Assembly: GCA_009746045.1 (NCBI GenBank)
Contig: RPFO01000123.1
Location: 277,501 to 341,500, forward strand
Reading direction: 5' to 3'
Origin: Mesostigma viride
Taxonomy: Eukaryota; Streptophyta; Mesostigmatophyceae; Mesostigmatales; Mesostigmataceae
Length of the DNA: 64,000 nt
The translations under genes were made by a program, and so were the position numbers. This document shows positions 32,277-43,293 of this stretch, in pieces; within the stretch, counting starts at the first letter, position 1; the number at the start of each line of letters is the position of its first letter. The notes beneath the pieces are model-generated. The model was not told where the DNA came from. It did not search any database and was given only the letters and a program-made list of their open reading frames with translations.

Positions 32277-35200
32277 TCAGACAACCACAGCCACGTAGCA
32301 GTCACCGGCCTCAGGCTCTCCCTTCCAGTGTACCTTAAACTGCAGCTGCTTAGTCCTAGCTTTCCCTTTCACCCTGTGAGCCAACAACCGCTCCACTTCA
32401 TAGATCTTCTCCCCCTCAGCATCCAGCTCATAAGGCAAGAGGGCAGACAACCGGCCTGGTAATGTGTAACTACGTCTGTACAGCTTCAGCTGGGCTATGT
32501 GAAAAATATTATTCTTGAGCCTCCAATGAGAAGGCACCTGGACCTGGACCACGGTACCATAGTGAAAGGTGGCCAACACTGGGTAAGGACCCAGCCAGCT
32601 AGAGGGGTTGCAGTTTCCTGCATTGCTCCTTTTCAGGCACTGAGCACCCTGTTAGCTTCCAACAACACCAAGTCCCCAGGAGTCACAAAGGAATGACTGG
32701 CCACCGTTCGCTGCCAGGCTTTGGTCAGGTACTTGTCTTGAGTCCTCAACATCTGGGTAGCCACAATGCTGTGAGCCTCCTGGAAGGAAGCCAGCAACTG
32801 CTGAACTGAACCGAGACGTTTCTGGAAAGGGCCCTCAGCATCTCTGTCAGGCAGTTCCAAGTCGAATGGGGTCAGGGGACACTGGCCATTGCAGATCACA
32901 AAGGGTGACATCTGATGGGGAGCCAGAGGAGAGTTGTTGATTGCAAACTCGATGAAGGGCAGCTTCTTGTCCCATTCCTTGAACATTGTCATATGGGTAC
33001 AATAATGCTTCTGACACTCCCTTACAATCCTGTTCAGCCTCTCCACAGCACCAGTGCTGGCACACCTGTACGCCACACCAAAGGCCAGCTTAGTGTCCAG
33101 GATGTCAAAGAATGACTTCCAAAACCCTGACAACCAGAGGGGGTCCTGGTCAGTGATAATCACCCCGGGCATGCCATGTAGACGGTAGACCTCCTTCATA
33201 AACAGATCCACACACTGTGCAGCAGTTAGTAGGTGAGCATTGCAAGGAATAAGATGGCACATCCTGGAAAGTCTGTCCATCCATTACCACCAGAATCCTG
33301 TCATTGCCACCATACGACAGGGGTAGACCACAGATGAAGTCCATAGTCACACTGATCCAAGGACGCAGGGGAATGGGCATAGCCATGGGAAAAATGGGCG
33401 TGGCTTGGTTCCTGACCTTATTTCTCTGACAAGAGTCACAGGAGTCCACATAGGCCTTGACATCCTGATAAAGACCAGGCCACCAAAACCTCTGCTGCAT
33501 GCCTCATGAAGCAGCTTGACATAACCAGGATGACAGGCAGTCACATCATCGTGGAAACAATGTAACACCGTGGGGATGGCCATTTCAGGCACATACACCT
33601 TCCTAGTCACCACGTGCTCAGCATCATGAGTATGAACATACAGAACGCCCTCGATCCCAGTATTCTACAGGTCTATTGCCAAAGTTTCCCCTCTGAATAG
33701 CTGCCGTAGCCATGTCCTCCGTCTTGGTGAATGCCTTGATGACGTCCAGTAGGGAAATGTTCAAAGGGTTGGGCAACACCAGGTCCTTGTCAGGTCCCAG
33801 GGGCTGCATCTGCATCTCCTCTTCCTGTACAGGGCTATAACCACCAACTGCTTGGATGAAACAGTAGTTGCTATGGGCCCCTTTGACTTCGCCATCACCT
33901 GAAGGGCCAACACCTTGGACCGGCTTACCAACGCAGGGTGGCATGACCCACTTCCTGGGCCTACCTCTGCTGCGTCTAGCAGGGTCTCCCTCACCTGGCT
34001 GCGCTGTGGGAGTGGGCGGCCCACCATCAGGGCTTCCCCTAAGACTGTCAGACAGTGACTGTGCACCCTCCTGGACGCCTGTCAACTCTGGGACAGAGCC
34101 CTGGTCGATGAGCATCACGGGACCACCGTTATTCCCTACAGGTGGTGTCAACAGTTGGGAAGCCTTCTGGCTGTTGGCCTGAGCTCTAGTGCACAGCCCC
34201 ACATTCTATACCACGGAAATCATGGCAGCACAGATGTCCAAGTCCTCATGAAAACCTCCCATCAAATCCCTCCTTCTGGACAGGGCATCAGGCACCACAT
34301 TCTGTGTACCAGGAGGCAGGAATGTACCTCACAGAGAAACTGAGGTCCAAACCCCCCCAGGAATTCCATCCACCCAGCCATCCTCTTACTCATCCGGGTC
34401 TGTTCCAGGCTTCCAGCACATGTACCAAGGGCCTGTGGTCAGTCATCAGGGTAATAGACTCGTTGCCCTGCCCATCCCTGGCGCTGCTGGCAACAGAAAA
34501 CCGAGCCCCCTTCAGCAGATGTTCCCACTTGTGGCAGGCCACCACCATGCAAATGATGCAATCCTAGCAGTTCCTGCTCATGAACAGGGTAGTTACGTTC
34601 TGCAGACGTCATACTCCTGGACATGTACTCCACTGGCTGAGGGCCATTGCCATGATCTTGCATCAGCACTGCCCCAATGGCACCCTGAGAAGCATCAGAC
34701 CTAACCTGGTAAGGCAAGTCTGGGTTGGGGCCCACCAGCAGGGGGGCAGTGGTAAGCTTCTGCTTCAACACATCAAAGGCTTCCTGGCATCAGCTGCAGT
34801 CCACGTACTCAAAGGGAGCATCCTTCTTGAGCAGGGCTAACAGGGGACCAGAGATGGCCGCCATGTCAGGAATGAACCGTCTGTACCAGCCCACTAGGCC
34901 CAGAAAAGATTTGATGTCCTGAACTGACTTCAACACAGGCCACTCCAAGATATAGCAGAGACCTTGCTGGCCTCAGGAGTCATACCTGCGGAGCTCAGCT
35001 GGTAGCCCAGAAACTTTACCTCTTGGCCCCACTCCACCTTGGACCTCTTCACAGACAGGTGATACTGCTGGATCACCTTGAGGACCTAGTCCTCCACGTT
35101 CTCCAGATGCTCCTTGAAGGTACGGGAGTGCACCAGAATGTCATCCAGGTAGACGACCACACAAGTCCTGAAGACCACCCTGGCAGTGTCACACAAACTT

Positions 35201-35345
35201 GGGCAATGTCTTTGAACTTGGGGTTGCGTACTAAGGTCAGGTGAGATCTGGGGCAGGGCACTACCAGTTAGGTGGCCAAAGATGGCATTATTGACAAACA
35301 TCTGCATAGTGGCAGGGCTGTTAGAGGCATGCATGACAGGCTCCC
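32277..35345 (-). pseudogene. Degenerate gypsy pol: RT fragment, RNase H, integrase, chromodomain
   Basis: RT keeps only its second half, with VVVYLDDILVHS near 35140-35160. RNase H shows YQVRSDASQGAIGAVLMQ near 34.7 kb. QNVVPDALSRR lies at about 34300. An AT-hook (RSRGRPRK) is encoded near 33960 within the connecting segment. Integrase has the zinc-binding HPGYVK...CDSCQRNK part, catalytic Asp in MDFICGLP, Asp in ITDQDP, and Glu in GAVERLNRIV. The C-terminus has a GPY/F-like NNIFHIAQLKLY and a chromodomain IYEVERLLAHR...LQFKVHWKG, ending at 32277. At least three frame changes are needed to read it through (near 35.0, 34.5 and 33.3 kb). Confidence 0.88.
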
Positions 35346-35460
35346 CTTAGCTGGGTTGAGCTTGAGAGATCAGTCGTGGTGGTGCAGGTGCCCTTGGTGC
35401 ACCCAGAGCAAGTGTTAATTGTTTACGTTCCCACCCTTGCAGGAAGTAGCTTAGAATGTA

Positions 35461-37185
35461 TTAACCCTTAAACTGTACTGAGTCCGTTTTCGTGGCGCCA
35501 GTTGAACTCGCGCCACTCTAACGGACTGAGTTTGTGGCAGAACCAGGCGCCGCGCCAATAATAATTTAACGGTCAAACCTGGGGGGATCGAAAGATCTAG
35601 ACGCAAGCTACGCCTGGCACTATTCAGACCGTACTTTGGACAATTGGCCAGGGAGATATGCTTGAGCAAAGTTAGGGGGGTACCATGGTCTAACGGGACC
35701 GACGTGCATGAAAAATATTGACGCGCACGGCTATGGCGGTGCACACAACTGACTGGTACGAGAGAATGGCTTGACATAACGGACTCAAATTTTGTAGGCA
35801 TGATTTTTAGGTCATAAAAACGTTATACCCCTAGCCATGGAACGTTTGAAGATGCGTAGATGGGTCTCGGGGTGCTGGTAGGCGCAGCAAATCATGTTAG
35901 CGGCCAGGCGGTGACAGTGCGAGTGCTGCATGTTGCTAGGCGGAAATTTTCGAGATATTTGCGCATGGATAAACGTTTGACGTTGTTACCAACCAGATTT
36001 GCTGGAACTGGCAGCCAGGAAAGGCTCGAGGCTACGTCCATGAATCGGGCGTGCTGGCTCCCGCAGGAAAGGTAATCTGCTGTTCCGACCTGGTACGTTC
36101 TAGCCTCCTACCGTGTTCCGTTAACCGTATCTGGTTGTATTATCGTTTATAACTAATATCAGGGTTATAACCGAGGGCTTGTGATCGTCATTTTGTTGTT
36201 TTGCTGCCTGTAAGCATCGGCTTGTCATGGTTGTGGAATACCATCAGGTCAAGCAGATTGTAGACCATGTTTGGTCGCTGTTAGCTGAGGCTGCAACGGA
36301 AATAGCGTGATAACGGTTGGTATTGGTTAGTAGTATGGTAACGTTGATTACCCAATGCTTTTCCTGGCTAAAACAGCCCGAGACAAGTTCTTTTCTGACC
36401 AGTTTCAGGCATGGCTTCTTGTTTTGCTGGCCAACGCCCACCTTCTTATATTGCAGTCCATTGCATGTGACAAACATGGAGATACCCAATACCTGTTTGC
36501 ATGGAAGCATTACCAACTTGTTCCTTTTGTTTTCTTCATTGTTGCAAAGAACGTGGAGGTGTTTTGTCATTCATTTGGTGCGTTAGTGATGTAGCTCCTT
36601 GCCAGCCCTTTGACGCGTGCTTGAGGCCTTGATATGAGCCTTTCACCTATTGTTTAGCATGGTCTTGTGTCTTATATGCTGGGCATGATGTTTGCATTGC
36701 TTTTGTTGCCATCTAGTTGTTGTTTTGTGCCACTTTGGGATAGTAAACCTATGCGGTAGTGCTAGCAACCGTCCCAAAATAACTTGCACCGTTATAACGG
36801 CCTGAGCTATTTTGGGCTGTTTGCTAGCTAGCCTGTGCAGTTCTGTGGCATTTCATGTTTTGAATGCATTGATGGCATGCCTATGATTATGATAAACTGC
36901 CTTTAAAAGGCCAGGGCCAACTGATTTGTGTAAATGGTCGATAATGCATTATATATGTCTCCAACCCCACGTGCACTGTACCCCCCTGGGGGGGGCGCTA
37001 TTTATAGCTCATGTGGGGCATGCATATATGACCAACCACATGTCCCCAGTGTTATTTGATATATAAGCATGCTTCCTTCCAAGGGTGGGCCAGAAAATAT
37101 TATTTGGCTAGATACTCTCGTACTTACAAAGATACCCCAACTCAGTCCGTTACGGTGGTTCCAGTTCAGACAGTTGAAGGGTTAA
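35461..37185. mobile_element. TTAA-flanked TIR element 3 (piggyBac-like, non-autonomous)
   Basis: TTAA at 35461-35464 and 37182-37185 flank 1717 bp. Inward ends: CCCTTAAACTGTACTGAGTC on the left; CCCTTCAACTGTCTGAACTG on the right. A second inverted pair, ACTGAGTCCGTT / AACGGACTGAGT, is subterminal. The insertion point is confirmed by the intact paralogous arm at 37265-37362. No transposase frame is visible. Confidence 0.82.
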
Positions 37186-37219
37186 AAGCCATATGCCCTT
37201 TCTCTGGTGATATGTGCTA

Positions 37220-37263
37220 CAGACACTCCCAACGGAGTTATGTTCTTAAGTAATTAATTAATA
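37220..37263 (+). mobile_element. LINE/SINE-type 3' end: hairpin plus (TAAT)n tail
   Basis: ACTCCCAACGGAGT on the plus strand (about 37231-37244) is followed by TTATGTTC and TAATTAATTAAT. It is the same terminal structure as the LINE copies but in opposite orientation. Confidence 0.6.
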
Positions 37264-37578
37264 GCCCAGAGAAGGGGCATATGGCCTATAATACATTCTA
37301 ACTGAAGCTACTTCCTGCAAGGGTGGGAATGTAAACGACCCTTGCTCTAGGTGCTCGGTATGGACATGTGCTACACTAGACGCAACGGGCTCACGCCCCG
37401 GGCAGCCTTTAATTGTCTGTAATATGGAGGCAGATGGTACGCAAGGATAGATGGCAAGTAGTGATGAAGGAGACCACCCCCAAGTCTGTGGGAGCTCCGC
37501 GTCTGACCGCGTATGGCATTCATAGCGATTCGATCGGGCCGCGGTGCCCACACCCCTGTAACTAGGACCTACATTAAT

Positions 37579-37789
37579 AAATTAATTAATAGACACGTGA
37601 CTGCGTCACGTGAGCATTTATAAGTCCTCAGTGGGAGGGGAACATGGGATGGAATGGATGGTGTATTAAGCTATCTAGGTCCTCCTAGGACCTAGATAGC
37701 TTACACCATCCATTCCATCCCATGTTCCCCTCCGGCCACTGAGGACTTAAATGCTCACGTGACGCAGTCACGTGTCTATTAATTAATTA
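37579..37789. repeat. 211-bp near-perfect palindrome (foldback/MITE-like)
   Basis: Two arms of about 104 bp meet at a 3-base centre near 37685. Ends read AATTAATTAATAGACACGTG on each side. Mismatches are few: a 3-base TTA insertion in the left arm and a small difference at GTGGGAGG/GGCCGGAGG. The word CACGTGACTGCGTCACGTG recurs at about 10611-10629 inside the hAT-like element, next to the same A/T tail. Confidence 0.93.
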
Positions 37790-37795
37790 CTTAAT

Positions 37796-38640
37796 CATAA
37801 AACTCGGCACAGGCAGGGTTCGTCTTTTCTATGGCGGAATCACAGCTAGCCGCCTGAGCCCCTCCTCCCGCAGACATCTGGGGAGAATTCAACGCCTAAC
37901 ACCATCTCGCAACTAATCCCAGCGCTGCGGAAACCATTGCGACGCAGCCACAGGCCAACGTGGAGGCCATTAACGCCCCCTCCAAGCGACATTGCGCAGG
38001 ATCGACCCGCAGTCTACGAGATGTATAGCCAGGTCCCTCCGCCATTGGCTTCACTTCCTGAGCAGGGAAATCCGTGAGGACACCCCCATTGATGATGCTA
38101 TCGACGACGCTGCCTTTAACCTGGCAGCGTCTTTCGTGCCCACACAGGTGGTATCCGAGCATGAGTTCTACGAGTTCGCTTACCGCCGAGCAGGCGCAGG
38201 CCGTCCTGCGCTACATGGCAGACCACGACGTCTGGATCTATGCTCCCGCCAGGCAAGGCGACACCATCCCAGTGACAGACATTGCCGGCATGGAGGAGCC
38301 ACAGCTTCGACTTTCTGTATTCTTGAGCCACGCGCAGGCCGGCCCGGCCCAAGCCTCCGGGCACTCATTGCCGCCTACCAAGACGCCGAGCAAGACCCCG
38401 CCAACACTCCTAGTGCTCGATCCCCGGAAGCCGACCTGCAACAGCTCTTGACCAGAAAGTCGCGGCCATGGCCGCCCATGCAGCTCGGCGACCTGTCGAC
38501 TGCCCTGCGCCAGGACACCTCCGGACGAGCTACGCACCAGCATGGCTGAGGTGAAGGCAGCTCTGGCCACCTCCCCCCAGCTTGCAGCCCAATCGCCTCC
38601 CAGCTATGCAACCCTTCACCTTGATTGAAATGGCCTTTTT
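37796..38640 (+). mobile_element. 3'-truncated LINE copy: 5' end and ORF1 N-terminal half
   Basis: It starts TCATAAAACTCGGCACAGGC, aligned with the 5' region of the LINE at 46.87 kb, and contains the same ATGGCGGAATCAC start of ORF1 near 37830. Homology continues with frameshifts through LSTALRQD (38.5 kb) and SMAEVKAALAT (38.56 kb), then ends about 38640. Retaining the 5' end and losing the 3' end is unusual for LINE debris. Confidence 0.8.
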
Positions 38641-38825
38641 TAAGACATAAATTATGGCCCATGGCAAGTTTATTGTCAGATTGACCTAGGATCCCATCAC
38701 TCCCCGGGATGTGTCTGGCTAGTGGTGGAGTAGTTGAGTCAAAATGTAAGTTAACATGGTACTCCCTGCTTAAGTTAACTCCAGATCCAAGGCCAAAGCT
38801 GGCTACCTAAACCACTTTGACTTGC
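38641..38825. other. Short spacer, nothing recognised
   Basis: Separates the plus-strand LINE 5' fragment from the 3' tail of the minus-strand LINE. Confidence 0.4.
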
Positions 38826-39107
38826 ATAGAATTAATTAATTAATTAGACTCGTGCTCCCGTTGGGGAGTCACGGAGCATTAACCCCGATGGATGGATGGA
38901 TGGGTGCACACATTCCTACCGGTCTAATCTATCTACATTGGCTACATACTACATCTATCTAACAACATTCTAACTACAACATCTATCTAGGCAGCCGCAC
39001 GCTGCCCTAGGGGGAGCTATCTAGCGTGCCTCCCGCGGGATTGCACACGCGGGCGCTTCCCCACTGGGGGGGGCTCGTTGTCCTCTATGACCTGGGCCCA
39101 CTTGGCC

Positions 39108-42100
39108 TTACAAGTCCATCATCTTCTTCCAAATCACGGAGAGGCCTAGGCCCCCCATGTCCTCTACTAGCTGTTCCTTGAAGGTGCGGGCCTTGCGGCG
39201 TCTAACATCACTGGGCCCAGCCCACGTCAGGAGGTGCCGGCCAGGCTGGGCTGGTCGCAGTCCTGCGGGGGGGCCACGTGAGGTGTCTACCTGGTTGGTG
39301 CGAGCTAGGTGCCCTACTAGCTGCAGGCGGCGTTGCTTAATTGTGCTGGTGATATAGGGCATGCCCTGGTACAGGTCCTCATTGCGGACATGAGCAGCAT
39401 ATCCTACTCTGAAAATGGAACGCAGCATGCTGGTGACCGCGCCGTCCAGCTTGCGGGCCAGGTCGGCGGTGAGGGTCCACGTCTCGGCGCCATACGTGAG
39501 AACAGGAAGGACGAGGACCTTGAACAGGTCCTGTTTCTCGATCTTGCCCAGGGGCTTGCGCCACAGGGCCCGGTACTGGCGTAAAGCGTGCCAGGCGAGG
39601 GAGATGCGGTGGTCCACATCAACCTCGCAGCTAGGGAGCAGGCTGCCCAGCAGCTTAACGCGGTCCCGATACAGGACTCGAGAGCCGTCTAGGAGATAGA
39701 GGGGCGGCGCTGGGTTGGTGAGCCCAACCGCCAGGGCCTCTGTCTTCTTGCTGACCTCAAGCCCCACTGCACGGGCCTCGAGAGCCAGGCAGTCAAGCCA
39801 TGTCTGCACGTGCTCAGTGTCCTCGAAGAGGGTGGTGTCGTCTGCGTAAATGATGTCTGCTAGCCGAATCTCCGTGTCCGCACCGCCATGCCAGAATTTG
39901 TTAGCAACCTGCACTCCTGGTTCCCTGCCCACGATGCGGGCAAATCGCTTGCGCGCCTGAATCATTACGTATTCGACAACAATAATGAACAGGTAGGGCG
40001 ACAGCACGCAGCCCTGCCACACACCCTTCTGTAAAGGGCATGGGGGCGTGGTCCCGTAAGAAGTGCGCACCGAAGTGGTGGACCCTTCATACAGGTTGCG
40101 GATGACAGCAATCAGGGGGCGGGGGATCCGGAACAACTCGAGGATGTCCCAAAGCGCAGGCCAGAAAACCGAATCGAAGGCTTTGATGAAGTCCACCAGC
40201 ACAAGGTGCAAAGGGGACTCACCAGGCTGAAGGCGTTGCAGTTCCTCCACCAGTCGGCGAGTAGCGAAGAGCGCCTGTACTGTGTTGCGACCTGAACGGA
40301 AGCCGTGCTGAGTCTCGCTGAGGTGACCGTCCAGGGCCGTGCGCAGGCGGTTCAGGATGAGCCGCATAAGAAGCTTGAGGGGGGCACTTTGAATGCACAC
40401 CCCTCTGTAGTTGCCGGGGTCGGCAGGCGACCCCTTGTTCTTGTACAGCATCGTGCGAAAACTGTGTTGCCAGGCCGCTGGAGGTGGTTGCGACGACAGC
40501 AGAAGGCGGTTGCAGATGTCCCGGAAGAGCAGCATAACACCTGTGTCCTCGAATTCGGCTGCAAGTTTTACAACTGCGGCCGGAATCTCGTCAGAGCCGG
40601 TGGCTGCGTCATAACGCAGGCGCTGGACCGCCTCCGTGACCTCGCGAGAGGTGAAAGGAGGCATGTCAGACGGGTCGCCAAGTGGGCCGACCAGCGGGGG
40701 GACTAGGTAGTCCGCCGCTGACCTAGGCGGGGCCGGGGGCCCTGCGGGGCCGGCCAGGGCGGCCGGGCGGGCGGCGGCGGCTGGGAGCAGGGGTGGGGGC
40801 GGCGCAGCTGTCCCCACGACCTCGGCCGTGGCCGTGGCCCAGGTACGAAGCCGCTTGGCTGGGGCGCCGGGGACGTCGTGGCGGTGGGGCCGGCCGAGGC
40901 CGTCCGGGTGCCCGAGGCGCTTGTACCAGAACCAGGCCCCCTTGCCGTCGTGCTTCTGCTGGCAGCTGCGCAGGTCCTTGACCATCTGCTGAGCATCTGC
41001 CTTCTCAGCCTGCTCGTAGGCGGCCCTCAGAGCTGCTTGCAGCCCAGGTTTGGCGATCGGATCTCTGTTGCGGCGGAGCATCTGCCTGGCGGCGACCACT
41101 GTCGGTGCGTGACGGTGGACAGCAAGCTGCCGACGCGGAGGCAAGGTGGGGAGGGTGCGGGCAGCCAGGCGATACTTGGCGGCGACACCACGGAGGATCA
41201 CTGAAATATCCCCCGGCGGCGGAATGGCGTGTAACTGCTGTCGGCTGCCCCCGGCGTCGAATACGGCCAGGAAATCATCCCTGTGCGACATAGCGGCCTG
41301 CTCTGCTGCTGACATCTTGTCGGCATCCTTCAGCACAATCCGGAGCACTTTCAGATCTGGCTGAGGTGCCAGCTGTCGCGACGGTTTCACCCCAGGAAAC
41401 CGCAATCTGATGCGAGCGAGCACGAGACGATGATCAGATTCCACCGTGCTGACAGAATCTTGCAGGACGCGAGCATCGACAACTGAGGGGCGCTGAGCCC
41501 GACGTACGCAGACATAATCAAGGCACACCACCCGATCCGACGGCCCAAAAAAGGTGGCCAGCTGCTCAGCGGGGCGTGCGAAAGAAGCATTGCATGCAAC
41601 CAGCGCAGATTCTGCCAGCAGATTCGCAAATAAAGGCGTGTTACCGTTGGCTGTCGTGTTGGTTGGGGAATACTGAGCGCCCCCAGTGCCAACTGGCAGC
41701 GTGGCGTTGGCGTCGAGCAGCATAACCAGGAAGTGCCGAGCTGGGATGTTGGCCTCCTCCTCCTTGAGGGCGTCGAAGAAGGCCTCACGTTCCGCCTGAG
41801 CTCGACCCGCATGTGGTGCATATCCCACGATAACGGTTAGCGTGTGGTGTGAATGGCCCTCAGTGGCCGAAAAAGTGGCCACTAGCACACGCGGGGACCG
41901 CAGCACGATGGACTGGAGCTGCTCTGATGCTGCCGGCGAGCACAAGAGGCCCACACCACCTTGGCCCGGCGCGTCGCCGCCACCATAGTGGAACCGCCAG
42001 CCTGCCCGCAGGTCGTCGACCAGCAGACCGTTGACCGCGTGCTGAGGGTCAACGGTGCGTCGGTGCTCCTGGACTCCAAGAACAGCGATCTTGTTGTCGG

Positions 42101-42563
42101 CGCACAGGGCGATCAGCTCGTCGACGCGTTGGCGTGCTGGGGTGCCGCCGCTCGTAGAAGGATCTGCAGGGAGGGTGCGCACGTTAAAACTTGCAATGCC
42201 AAGAATGGGCCGTTGCCCTATTAGCGGGGGGGTGGGGGTGGGGGTGGGGGTGGAGAAGGGTAGTGCTGGAGGTGGGGGTGGGGGTGGGGGGGGGGGGGGA
42301 GGGGGAGGGTGGCGATTGGGGTTAATGCTTGTCAACGCATGGAGGCTTTCTTTCAGGACGGATATGCGTCGTCTCCGTCCTGGCTGGGGTCGCCGGCGTG
42401 TCGACTGGGCCTCATCCCGCTCAAGGCGGGCTAGGAGGCGTGTGAGGCTGGTAAATTGGCGGGAAGGTTGACCGTGGCGTGCCTGGCGACCTTGCATCCT
42501 GATCATGCTCGCACGGTGCGACATGAGGATGGAAAGGGGCTTGTTTATAAAGGCTGTGCCCAA
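39108..42563 (-). CDS. LINE ORF2: APE-type endonuclease and reverse transcriptase
   Basis: 1151 codons from the first ATG. Residues about 83-120 include a poly-Pro stretch over a G-rich repeat. The endonuclease starts near residue 120 (ILGIASFNVRTL, VLGVQEHR) and ends with SDHRLVLARI. RT covers roughly 640-920, with NYRGVCIQSAPLK, HGFRSGRNT, VLVDFIKAFDSVFW, GVWQGCVLSPYLF and the catalytic LADIIYADDT near residue 905. The C-terminal part has LTYGAETWTL and IKQRRLQLVGHLART. The apparent stop at 39108 follows a frame change: another frame continues KAKWAQVIEDNEPPP...GKRPRV, which matches the C-terminal tail of the 7.7 kb copy (KTRWKKIVKAH...PPPPKRRRR). So the last 25-30 residues are out of frame. 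The start overlaps the end of ORF1 by about 140 bases. Confidence 0.93.
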   Translation of the reverse strand: MGTAFINKPLSILMSHRASMIRMQGRQARHGQPSRQFTSLTRLLARLERDEAQSTRRRPQPGRRRRISVLKESLHALTSINPNRHPPPPPPPPPPPPPPALPFSTPTPTPTPPLIGQRPILGIASFNVRTLPADPSTSGGTPARQRVDELIALCADNKIAVLGVQEHRRTVDPQHAVNGLLVDDLRAGWRFHYGGGDAPGQGGVGLLCSPAASEQLQSIVLRSPRVLVATFSATEGHSHHTLTVIVGYAPHAGRAQAEREAFFDALKEEEANIPARHFLVMLLDANATLPVGTGGAQYSPTNTTANGNTPLFANLLAESALVACNASFARPAEQLATFFGPSDRVVCLDYVCVRRAQRPSVVDARVLQDSVSTVESDHRLVLARIRLRFPGVKPSRQLAPQPDLKVLRIVLKDADKMSAAEQAAMSHRDDFLAVFDAGGSRQQLHAIPPPGDISVILRGVAAKYRLAARTLPTLPPRRQLAVHRHAPTVVAARQMLRRNRDPIAKPGLQAALRAAYEQAEKADAQQMVKDLRSCQQKHDGKGAWFWYKRLGHPDGLGRPHRHDVPGAPAKRLRTWATATAEVVGTAAPPPPLLPAAAARPAALAGPAGPPAPPRSAADYLVPPLVGPLGDPSDMPPFTSREVTEAVQRLRYDAATGSDEIPAAVVKLAAEFEDTGVMLLFRDICNRLLLSSQPPPAAWQHSFRTMLYKNKGSPADPGNYRGVCIQSAPLKLLMRLILNRLRTALDGHLSETQHGFRSGRNTVQALFATRRLVEELQRLQPGESPLHLVLVDFIKAFDSVFWPALWDILELFRIPRPLIAVIRNLYEGSTTSVRTSYGTTPPCPLQKGVWQGCVLSPYLFIIVVEYVMIQARKRFARIVGREPGVQVANKFWHGGADTEIRLADIIYADDTTLFEDTEHVQTWLDCLALEARAVGLEVSKKTEALAVGLTNPAPPLYLLDGSRVLYRDRVKLLGSLLPSCEVDVDHRISLAWHALRQYRALWRKPLGKIEKQDLFKVLVLPVLTYGAETWTLTADLARKLDGAVTSMLRSIFRVGYAAHVRNEDLYQGMPYITSTIKQRRLQLVGHLARTNQVDTSRGPPAGLRPAQPGRHLLTWAGPSDVRRRKARTFKEQLVEDMGGLGLSVIWKKMMDL

Positions 42564-43293
42564 AGCCTATTGTACCGCGAGGCCGCGAGGGTGTGCCCTT
42601 ACCGGGCGCATCCATACCCGGGACGTGCGTAGACGATGATGACGCAGCTGGGGCGGGCCTGGTACGGCCCGACTTGTGCCGCTTGTTAGGAGCCTGCGCC
42701 TCCGTGCGCTGGCCGTTGATGAATAGCACGGGGTGTCGTGGACGAGGCGGACGTAGACCTTCTGGCTCGTGCCTGGCCTTGATCGCCACGTCGCTGCCCA
42801 GCAGACCATTCTTGATGACTAGCTGGGCCGGTGAGAGGAGGTCGTCGAGGCTCGGCGCGTTCTTCCCGCCTAGGAGCTTGCGGGCCTGGAGTACCTTCAC
42901 CTTGCTGGCCACATTCGCAAAGGTCACCCGGATGGGGCCAGGCTGGCCCGCCATCCAGGCTGCCGACTCAATGCGGATGCGTTCGTTGCCCAGTTGCAGC
43001 CTGCCCACGATGAGGCTGTGGTACAGGCGTTGCGCTAGCATCAGGTCCGTTTCAGGCTGCTGTACAACCTGGAAATACCGGACCACTATACTGCGTGAGC
43101 GCAGGTCCTCCTCGACCGCAGTCTTGTGGGCTGCAGCCCCCCTGCGTGCTGCATCTTCCATCAGGTTGGCAATGTCCGTCTGTTTTACCACGTTAGCATA
43201 GCTGGTGAGTGCAGGGGCTGCTGGCTGGGGAGGTGTGGCCAGGGCGGCCTTGACCTCGGCAATGCTGGATTGGAGCGCAGCAGCGGTGTCTTT

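Larger units (their letters stand above)
29738..35345 (-). mobile_element. 5'-truncated Ty3/gypsy (chromovirus-type) retrotransposon
   Basis: Minus-strand order is RT (half) - RNase H - linker - integrase - chromodomain - extra ORF - polypurine tract - LTR. The 5' part (LTR, leader, most of gag/PR/RT) is missing: homology stops at about 35345, just inside RT before the YLDD motif. Several frameshifts and a stop codon show it is dead. Upstream it abuts an inverted-repeat arm and TTAA element 3. Confidence 0.88.
35395..37362. repeat. Inverted-repeat pair of about 90-100 bp arms, left arm split by a transposon
   Basis: The left arm is 35395-35460 plus 37186-37208; the right arm is 37265-37362 in reverse. 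Shared words include CCCACCCTTGCAGGAAGTAG and GCCATATGCCC. TTAA element 3 splits the left arm. The right arm therefore shows the unoccupied form of the insertion site (GTATTATAGGCC against GTATTAAAAGCC). Confidence 0.85.
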
